A stretch of 64,000 nucleotides of DNA from Butyrivibrio sp. CB08. Its GTDB lineage: Bacteria; Bacillota; Clostridia; Lachnospirales; Lachnospiraceae. A model generated the notes under the pieces. The model did not search any database. It was not told where the DNA came from and saw only the letters and a program-made list of their open reading frames with translations. Where the stretch lies: the NCBI RefSeq assembly GCF_003625485.1, contig NZ_RAIR01000009.1:62001-126000 (forward strand), in the 5' to 3' direction. Below, one piece after another: positions 58,732-64,000 of this stretch (within the stretch, counting starts at the first letter, position 1; every line of letters starts with the position of its first letter). Position numbers and translations under genes: made by a program.

Positions 58732-58878
58732 TTCTGACAAACCAAAATTGACAAAACAACATTCTGACAAACGAGCATAATTAGTCAAAGGAAAAGCGCA
58801 AAAGTCTACGGAAAGTATACGCTGAAACAAGTACGAAATATCGTGACTGATACAGCCTTTGACAAACAGCTGACAAAT
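58732..58878 (+). repeat. TGACAAA direct repeats, likely integrase arm-binding sites
   Basis: Copies at 58732-58742 (TTCTGACAAAC), 58747-58757 (ATTGACAAAAC), 58762-58772 (TTCTGACAAAC), 58858-58867 (TTTGACAAAC) and 58870-58878 (CTGACAAAT). The first three are spaced 15 bp. Position just after int near the element's end equals that of the Tn916 Int N-terminal domain sites. The rest of 58879-59051 shows no gene; the ICE end and core site should lie here, but I cannot fix the boundary. Confidence 0.7.
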
Positions 58879-59051
58879 CTGTGGGGAAGTCAAATGAACG
58901 TAGATGTTCTCAAATGCATAACCCCAAAAGTACAGTAATGAAGATAGATGCTCGTATATGATCTCAAATGCTTCCAGATGCTTAAGCGGTCGAAAAAATC
59001 CCTACTTTAAAATCTTTAGATAAGTGATAAATAGTTATTTAGGACCCGTAG

Positions 59052-59084
59052 GGACCGCTTTCTTGAAAGAAAGCGGTCCTTTTT
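59052..59084. terminator. Terminator near the ICE-chromosome boundary
   Basis: GGACCGCTTTC pairs with GAAAGCGGTCC, followed by TTTTT. It probably belongs to the chromosomal gene next to the integration site or caps the ICE. Confidence 0.85.
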
Positions 59085-59131
59085 GCGTTATGAGACGTTT
59101 TGGCGAAAGGATTAAGATAATGCTAAGATAA

Positions 59132-59260
59132 AAAAATAATGACAAATCAAAACAAATCAGTGCAGAGTTGGCTGAAATCAGTGAAATTTCAGTCGGTTCT
59201 GTTTTTTGCTATATATTAAATGCAGATAAGCTAAGGAATGAATTAAAAACACTAAGATAA
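59132..59260 (+). pseudogene. Fragment of an HTH protein C-terminus
   Basis: An open stretch encodes SKQISAELAEISEISVGSVF and then LNADKLRNELKTLR before a TAA at 59258. It has the HTH pattern (ISAELAEISEISVGSV) but no start codon with a ribosome binding site, and an in-frame stop lies directly upstream. It may be the remnant of a gene cut by integration, or chance. Confidence 0.35.
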
Positions 59261-59279
59261 TAAAAAGGGGGAGAGCAAA

Positions 59280-59891
59280 TTGATCTCGATTAGTTTTTTA
59301 CTGACAGCACTTGTTATCGTACTTATTCCGGGAACTGGTGTGATTTATACAATCAACACGGGTCTTACACAAAAAAAGAGAATTATGCTGGCTGCGGCTT
59401 TTGGTTGCACGCTAGGAATAATTCCTCATATTGTCGCATGTGTTTTGGGTTTGTCCGCAATCATGCACATGAGCGCGAAAATATTTTCGGTAATAAAATA
59501 TGCCGGAGCCGTTTACCTCATGTATCTAGCATGGAAGACTTGGACATCCGCAGGACAGCTTGAACTTGATGAAAATAGATTTGCGACAACTTCACTAAAA
59601 ACTGCTGCGCGGGGTGTTGTTTTGAATCTTCTGAATCCAAAACTGACTTTATTTTTCTTTTCGTTTCTGCCACAGTTCATTCCTTCAGATACCGTTGACA
59701 AAATTGATTGCATGATCGTGTTAAGTCTGGTTTTCATGCTTATGACTCTGATTGTTTTTATTATATACGGGCTGATCGCAGGTGCTTTGCGTGAGCTGAT
59801 TCAAAGGCGTAAACCTATTATGAAGAACATCGAACGGGGATTTGCATTGTCTTTCGCCGGATTATCGATAAAACTTGCGCTGGAGGATTAA
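59280..59891 (+). CDS. LysE/RhtB-family amino-acid exporter
   Basis: 203-aa membrane transporter with about six helices. The family signature is at the N-terminus (VLIPGTGVIYTINTGLTQKK), with the conserved GCTLGIIPHIVACVLG and VLNLLNPKLTLFFFSFLPQF. It exports amino acids or related metabolites. The start is TTG 59280 with AGGGGGAG 9 bp upstream. It is the first intact chromosomal gene after the ICE. Confidence 0.9.
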   Translation: MISISFLLTALVIVLIPGTGVIYTINTGLTQKKRIMLAAAFGCTLGIIPHIVACVLGLSAIMHMSAKIFSVIKYAGAVYLMYLAWKTWTSAGQLELDENRFATTSLKTAARGVVLNLLNPKLTLFFFSFLPQFIPSDTVDKIDCMIVLSLVFMLMTLIVFIIYGLIAGALRELIQRRKPIMKNIERGFALSFAGLSIKLALED

Positions 59892-59921
59892 TGAGAGATT
59901 TATTGATCATAATGAATTTGA

Positions 59922-59971
59922 AATCTGATTTTAATCTGATTTTAATCTTTCAAAAATCTTAAATTAATCTT
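59922..59971 (+). repeat. Five AATCT boxes at exact 11-bp spacing, likely OmpR-type operator
   Basis: AATCT begins at 59922, 59933, 59944, 59955 and 59966, each 11 bp apart; the first two units are identical (AATCTGATTTT). OmpR/PhoB-family regulators bind such helical-phase direct repeats. A TATCAT -10-like box lies at 59979-59984, and the operon encoding an OmpR-family regulator starts at 60040, so the array is probably autoregulatory. Confidence 0.75.
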
Positions 59972-60039
59972 GTATGCGTATCATTTCAGATGTCAAATGA
60001 ACAAACAATATTTGAATATCTGAAAGGAAGGTAGTAAAA

Positions 60040-60597
60040 ATGGAAAATTTTGAAAAGGTTGAAAAACTCAGAGAGAAGACAGGTGTATCTTACGAGGATG
60101 CAAAGAACGTTCTGGAGCAGAACAATTACGATATGCTTGATGCAATCATCGAGCTGGAGCACCAGGGTAAGGTAGCTGAGCCAAAGGCTGGCACATATAT
60201 TTCCGGAGCTAGTCAGGAAAATGAATGTGTTAAGAAGTTTGAGCTCGCTCAGAGACAGTACGAAAATGACTGCAAGAACAGTCATATCAAGGAAGGATTC
60301 AGGAAGATTGCAGAGTCCTGCAAGACAGTACTAAAGAAGAGTCTTGAGATTGACTTCTGTATAAACAAGGACGGTGAGAAGATTACAGGTGTTCCGCTTC
60401 TTGTACTTATCCTTCTCTTAGTTGGATTTTTCTGGGTAACACTTCCACTGCTGATCATAAGTCTTTTCTTTGGAATAACCTACAATTTCACAGGTATGGA
60501 CAAAGTGGTTGTAGATGTTAATGAAGTTTGCGACAAGGCATCTCAGACTGCTGAGATCATTAAAAACGAATTCAAAAAGGATGAAGAAGAAAACTGA
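60040..60597 (+). CDS. UBA-like/DUF4342 membrane protein
   Basis: 185-aa protein. N-terminal UBA-like helix bundle (EKLREKTGVSYEDAKNVLEQ, NYDMLDAIIELEHQGK), then a DUF4342-type domain and a membrane helix pair (VLILLLVGFFWVTLPLLIIS, about 120-150). Its stop overlaps the response-regulator start (TGATG), so all three genes are coupled. It may be the target or a co-sensor of the two-component system. GGAAGG precedes the ATG. Confidence 0.82.
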   Translation: MENFEKVEKLREKTGVSYEDAKNVLEQNNYDMLDAIIELEHQGKVAEPKAGTYISGASQENECVKKFELAQRQYENDCKNSHIKEGFRKIAESCKTVLKKSLEIDFCINKDGEKITGVPLLVLILLLVGFFWVTLPLLIISLFFGITYNFTGMDKVVVDVNEVCDKASQTAEIIKNEFKKDEEEN

Positions 60598-61274
60598 TGA
60601 GTAAAATTCTGATCGTAGAAGATGAAGCACAGCTGGCACGTTTTGTCGAGCTCGAGCTTATCCACGAGGGAAATACCGTGGATAAGGCCGAGGATGGAAG
60701 AGTCGGTCTTGATATGGCTCTTTCAAACGATTATGATCTGATTCTTTTAGACGTTATGCTACCCGGCATCAATGGCTTTGAGGTACTCAGGAGGGTCAGG
60801 GCAAAAAAGGAAACTCCTGTTATCCTTCTGACTGCAAGAGATGCAGTTATGGATAAGGTTTCGGGCCTTGATGCGGGAGCTGATGACTATATCACCAAAC
60901 CTTTTGCTATTGAGGAGCTGCTCGCACGTATCAGAGTAGCTCTGAAAAGAAAAGGTGGTACATCCGCTGCTACAAGGCAGCTTTCAATAAATAACGTGAT
61001 GATAGATCTGGACAGGCATGAAGTCAGTGCAGACGGAAATCCCGTTGAGCTTACCAACTACGAGTTTGAACTTCTCAGGATCCTTATGGAGAACTGCAAC
61101 ATAGTCTTGGACAGAGAGCGTCTTATAAACGAGATCTGGGGCTATGATTATGATGGTGAAACCAATGTTGTTGATGTATATGTAAGACATCTGCGCACAA
61201 AAATAGATGACAAATATGGCATCAAGCTTATCCAGACAGTCAGAGGTGTCGGATATGTTATAAAAGAAGGCTGA
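60597..61274 (+). CDS. OmpR-family response regulator
   Basis: 225-aa regulator: receiver domain with acidic pair (VEDE), phospho-acceptor Asp52 (ILLDVMLPG), conserved Thr (ILLTARD) and Lys (ITKPF), then a winged-HTH output domain (LTNYEFELLRILMENCNIVL; VVDVYVRHLRTKID; TVRGVGYVIK). Coupled upstream to the DUF4342 gene and 2 bp before the histidine kinase. Its DNA site is probably the five-box array at 59922. Confidence 0.95.
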   Translation: MSKILIVEDEAQLARFVELELIHEGNTVDKAEDGRVGLDMALSNDYDLILLDVMLPGINGFEVLRRVRAKKETPVILLTARDAVMDKVSGLDAGADDYITKPFAIEELLARIRVALKRKGGTSAATRQLSINNVMIDLDRHEVSADGNPVELTNYEFELLRILMENCNIVLDRERLINEIWGYDYDGETNVVDVYVRHLRTKIDDKYGIKLIQTVRGVGYVIKEG

Positions 61275-61276
61275 CT

Positions 61277-62521
61277 ATGAGTAATGTAAACAAACGTACA
61301 TCATCAATCGCCAGAGGTATAAATGCATCGTTCTGGTTTAGTAAACTGAGCGCTTTTTTTACTGTGGATCTGCTTATCATTTTAGTATCTTTAGGCCTAT
61401 TTGGTTACCGCAGCTGGAAGACGATTCCAGAAGATGAGGTTGTTCGGAGATTTTCATTAACCGGCCATAGCTACAAAGATGTTATGCTCAATTATTTTAC
61501 TGACAGCTCGCAATATAGCTTTTCCATGAGCGAATACATCATATTTGTCGGGATCATACTTATCGCAGTAATTGCCTATCAGTGGCTTGATCTCATTATG
61601 TCTTTTTCCCATACTGCCAGGATCAGAAGGAAGCTAAGACCTCTGAACGAGCTGGCGCTGAAGGCGGAAGCTATCAGTGAAGTGCCGCTGGATACTACGA
61701 AATTTGAAGAGCTGGAAGAGGCTATTTTAAAGGTCCCAGCCGATAAAACCGGAGCAAAGATATCTACAGGTGATCAGGACCTTGCAAGCATAGAAGCTGC
61801 ACTTAACAGTCTCCTTTACAGAATGCAGGAAGCAAGAATACAGCAGGCAAGGTTTGTTGACGATGCATCCCATGAGCTTAGGACTCCGATTGCGGTCATT
61901 CAGGGCTATGCCAACATGCTTGACCGCTGGGGAAAAGACGATCCAGCCGTTCTGGAGGAATCGATCACAGCTATCAAGAACGAATCCGAGAACATGAAAG
62001 AACTCATCGATCAACTGCTTTTCCTGGCAAGAGGTGACAACGGACGTCAGAAGTTGTCCATGGTTAAGATAGATCTCTCTGATGTTATGAGAGAGGTGTG
62101 GGAAGAATCTGCGATGATTGATCCTGACCACAAATATATATTTGAAGATAGTGAGAACTGCTTTATTACCGGAGACACGGCCATGATAAAGCAGTCCGTC
62201 AGAATATTTGTCCAGAATGCTGCCAAGTATTCGGATAAAGGTAATACTATCAAGCTTGCAGTTAATAAGTCGGGCGACAAGATTATTTATACTGTTCAGG
62301 ACGAAGGAATCGGTATTGCAGGTGAAGAGCTAAGCCATATCTTTGAACGTTTCTACAGGTCCGACAAGGCCAGAAATTCGGCTACAGGCGGTTCCGGCCT
62401 TGGTCTTTCTATTGCGAAGTGGATCATCGATGCACATAATGGAAATGTAGAAGTCCTTTCACGCCAGGAGATTGGTACGAGGATCACAGTGTCTTTTGAC
62501 AGCTATAGTGAGGAGACTTAA
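61277..62521 (+). CDS. Sensor histidine kinase
   Basis: 414-aa kinase. Two membrane helices (about 23-45 and 84-110) frame an extracellular loop of about 40 residues. The HisKA domain has the phospho-His in FVDDASHELRTPIAVIQGYA, and the HATPase has N box (FVQNAAKYSD), G1 (VQDEGIGIAGEE) and G2 (ATGGSGLGLSIAKWI). It is the partner of the preceding regulator. The small sensor loop suggests envelope or membrane sensing. Confidence 0.94.
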   Translation: MSNVNKRTSSIARGINASFWFSKLSAFFTVDLLIILVSLGLFGYRSWKTIPEDEVVRRFSLTGHSYKDVMLNYFTDSSQYSFSMSEYIIFVGIILIAVIAYQWLDLIMSFSHTARIRRKLRPLNELALKAEAISEVPLDTTKFEELEEAILKVPADKTGAKISTGDQDLASIEAALNSLLYRMQEARIQQARFVDDASHELRTPIAVIQGYANMLDRWGKDDPAVLEESITAIKNESENMKELIDQLLFLARGDNGRQKLSMVKIDLSDVMREVWEESAMIDPDHKYIFEDSENCFITGDTAMIKQSVRIFVQNAAKYSDKGNTIKLAVNKSGDKIIYTVQDEGIGIAGEELSHIFERFYRSDKARNSATGGSGLGLSIAKWIIDAHNGNVEVLSRQEIGTRITVSFDSYSEET

Positions 62522-62600
62522 GGAAAGGTACTGATAAGTGTTTAGACTTAGTCCTGCCAGAGGAAAAGGGTAGGCAGTACGGTATTGCATAAAAATTAAG

Positions 62601-62631
62601 GCTCCGCTACAGTAATGTGGCGGAGCTTTTT
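62601..62631 (+). terminator. Terminator of the two-component operon
   Basis: GCTCCGC pairs with GCGGAGC around a 12-nt loop, followed by TTTTT, 80 bp after the kinase stop. Confidence 0.85.
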
Positions 62632-62748
62632 CTGAAAATGGAGAATAAACCGTTAGTTTTTGCTCAAACAATCATGTATTCCCTTCCTCCAATTTCTTAT
62701 ACTGTATTTACCAAGTAAACGTGATTCTAAAAATGAGGAGGAGCGCCA

Positions 62749-62949
62749 ATGAATACTTATATGAAATGGATTCTTTTCACATTGCTGATTGTGTATGTTG
62801 TTTCACCTGCAGATCTGATGCCAGGACCGGTAGACGACATTTTGGCTATACTGTTATATCTGGCTGGAAGTAAGAGCAAGCAACTGGCACTCGACAAGAG
62901 AGACAATGACCAGATCGAAGTAGTCGATACTGATGGAAAAGAGCTATAA
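62749..62949 (+). CDS. Small YkvA/DUF1232-like membrane protein
   Basis: 66-aa protein. A hydrophobic helix holds the DUF1232 signature YVVSPADLMPGPVDDILAIL (as in YkvA, 'SP.DL.P...D'), followed by a charged tail. GGAGGAG lies 6 bp before the ATG. Function unknown. It is monocistronic and followed by a terminator. Confidence 0.78.
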   Translation: MNTYMKWILFTLLIVYVVSPADLMPGPVDDILAILLYLAGSKSKQLALDKRDNDQIEVVDTDGKEL

Positions 62950-62992
62950 CAAAAAGGAAAACCATCTCCTACAATGATGTTTACATAGTACA

Positions 62993-63028
62993 GGGCTCCG
63001 GAGCGCAGGCGCTCCGGGGCTTTGTTTT
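62993..63028 (+). terminator. Terminator
   Basis: GGCTCCGGAGCG pairs with CGCTCCGGGGCT (two G-U), followed by TTGTTTT, 44 bp after the YkvA-like gene. Confidence 0.85.
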
Positions 63029-63104
63029 ATTATTGTGCTCTTGATACGAGGAAATGCTATTATAATAGTTAATGTGATTGTTAAGAAGGAAGCGTAGATG
63101 CGAT

Positions 63105-64000
63105 ATGTATATAGATTTTAAAAAGCTTATGAATTCCGAGGAATATGATTTCCTCAGGACCAACGAAAGACTTGGAAACAGAATAATGCTCCTTGGTCTT
63201 GGTGGGAGCTATGCATATGGAACCAATAATGATAACAGCGATATTGATTTCAGAGGTGTCACACTTCAGATGCCATCTGACCTTTTGGGACTGACGGAGT
63301 TTGAACAGTATGAAGATGACAAGACTGACACTGTGATCTATGGCTTCAACAAATTGGTGAAGCTTCTTTTGGAGTGCAATCCGAACACCTGTGAAATGCT
63401 TGGTCTTGACGAGGATCAATATCTTATTAAGTCAGAACTTGGTCAGGAGCTTATAGATAATACACATATCTTTTTATCAAAAAGAGCTATCAAGAGCTTC
63501 GGAGGTTATGCAGATTCACAGCTTCGCAGACTTCAGAATGCAATAGCCAGAGATACCCTAGCCCAGAGCGACAGGGAGAAGCATATCCTGAAATCTGTAA
63601 TGCATGCTCTTGATGATGTGAACAGAAGATATTATGGGAAAACTGATGGCGGCTTAAAGCTATACATAGATAAGGCAGAGAATTCCGAACTTGATACTGA
63701 GATATTTATTGATGCCAATTACAAACACTTCCCACTTCGCGATTACGAAGATGTCTGGAGCGTCATGAGAAGTGTTGTCCGTGATTATGACAAGATTGGC
63801 AAACGCAATAAAAAGAAAGATGATAACCATCTTAATAAACATGCGATGCATTTAATAAGGCTCTTTATGATGGCAATAGACATTTTGGAAAAGGGCGAGA
63901 TCATAACTCATAGAGCTCATGACCTTGACACACTTCTTGCCATCCGCAGAGGAGACTTCATGGAAGCAGATGGAACATTTTCTGCAGCCTTCTTTGAAAT
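63105..64000 (+). CDS. Nucleotidyltransferase-domain protein, 3' end outside window
   Basis: At least 298 codons, open to the end of the window. It starts MYIDFKKLMNSEEYDFLRTN (ATG 63105, AAGAAGGAAG about 12-20 bp upstream; an ATG at 63098 gives only seven codons). The polymerase-beta-type motif is GLGGSYAYGTNNDNSDIDFR: GGS..YG plus the D-x-D metal ligands. It resembles the RlaP/YcgL-type predicted nucleotidyltransferases, which may act on RNA. Because it runs off the edge, its C-terminus is unseen. Confidence 0.82.
   Translation, partial: MYIDFKKLMNSEEYDFLRTNERLGNRIMLLGLGGSYAYGTNNDNSDIDFRGVTLQMPSDLLGLTEFEQYEDDKTDTVIYGFNKLVKLLLECNPNTCEMLGLDEDQYLIKSELGQELIDNTHIFLSKRAIKSFGGYADSQLRRLQNAIARDTLAQSDREKHILKSVMHALDDVNRRYYGKTDGGLKLYIDKAENSELDTEIFIDANYKHFPLRDYEDVWSVMRSVVRDYDKIGKRNKKKDDNHLNKHAMHLIRLFMMAIDILEKGEIITHRAHDLDTLLAIRRGDFMEADGTFSAAFFE

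Larger units (their letters stand above)
14021..58880 (+). mobile_element. Integrative conjugative element (Tn916-integrase, Tn1549/CTn-type transfer genes); left end not seen
   Basis: Backbone: DUF5688, PcfB, VirD4, Maff2, VirB6-like, PrgI, VirB4, NlpC/P60, DUF4315, DUF4366, ArdC-like, MobC, MOBP relaxase, HTH regulators, Xis-like proteins and integrase, all on the plus strand. The coordinates mark the first recognisable backbone gene and the last integrase-site repeat. Genes to the left (1-13529, with PcfJ) are probably also inside it. No left attachment repeat can be identified in the window. Confidence 0.8.

Overview
The window looks like low-to-mid GC Firmicutes DNA of Lachnospiraceae type (Butyrivibrio or Roseburia relatives). 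This is an inference from purine-rich AGGAGG-like ribosome binding sites, frequent TTG starts, and many protein families typical of Lachnospiraceae and Clostridioides conjugative elements (Maff2, PcfB, DUF5688, DUF4315, DUF4366, CD1108-like NlpC/P60). I found no rRNA, tRNA or CRISPR array. Nearly all of positions 1 to about 58,900 appears to be one large integrative conjugative element (ICE) with a Tn916-type tyrosine integrase at its right end. Its left end is outside the window or not recognisable. Ordinary chromosome follows from about 59,100.

Layout. 1-4364: a modification-dependent restriction block (McrB with an EVE-like insert, McrC, a Cas4-like Fe-S nuclease, a WYL regulator). 4502-5356: a stand-alone DnaB-type RecA domain. 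5568-13094: a long same-strand operon of Sel1-repeat proteins, a J-domain-like protein, a HIRAN protein, a PcfJ-like protein, two zinc-ribbon proteins and a SAP-domain protein; its function is unknown. 14021-18143: ICE transfer genes (DUF5688, PcfB, VirD4 coupling protein). 18372-18517 and 28971-29042: two halves of a maff2 gene split by a 10.46-kb integrative mobilizable element (IME). 29192-41232: the rest of the transfer region (VirB6-like, PrgI, VirB4, NlpC/P60 hydrolase, DUF4315, DUF4366, ArdC-like, MobC, an inserted EAL phosphodiesterase, MOBP relaxase), followed by a likely oriT. 41486-50897: a second defence block with an MT-A70 methylase, a GmrSD-like protein on the minus strand, and a LlaJI-type restriction-modification module (HTH regulator, two cytosine-5 methylases, McrB-like ATPase, LlaJI nuclease, Vsr). 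50921-53642: small accessory genes. 54299-58709: ICE regulation and recombination (HTH proteins, an 11-bp repeat array, two Xis-like proteins, integrase). 59280-64000: LysE exporter, a membrane protein with a two-component system, a small membrane protein and a partial nucleotidyltransferase.

The IME (18513-28970) carries a small serine recombinase, a 15-bp inverted-repeat-bounded segment, five cargo genes (membrane, zinc-ribbon/TPR and lipoproteins), a DUF3847-like protein, a MobQ relaxase, an ORF6N-domain protein with a striking operator, and a large serine recombinase. Joining the two flanks at a shared CAGCT restores a complete 70-codon maff2, so the insertion point can be read directly.

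The signals that most deserve a second look are: twelve 11-bp repeats in perfect phase upstream of an XRE gene (55660-55791); a 29-bp palindrome present both upstream of the ORF6N gene and, base for base in reverse complement, inside its own coding sequence; the IME/maff2 junctions; five AATCT boxes at exact 11-bp spacing upstream of the two-component operon; and repeated T-tailed hairpins just in front of transfer genes.
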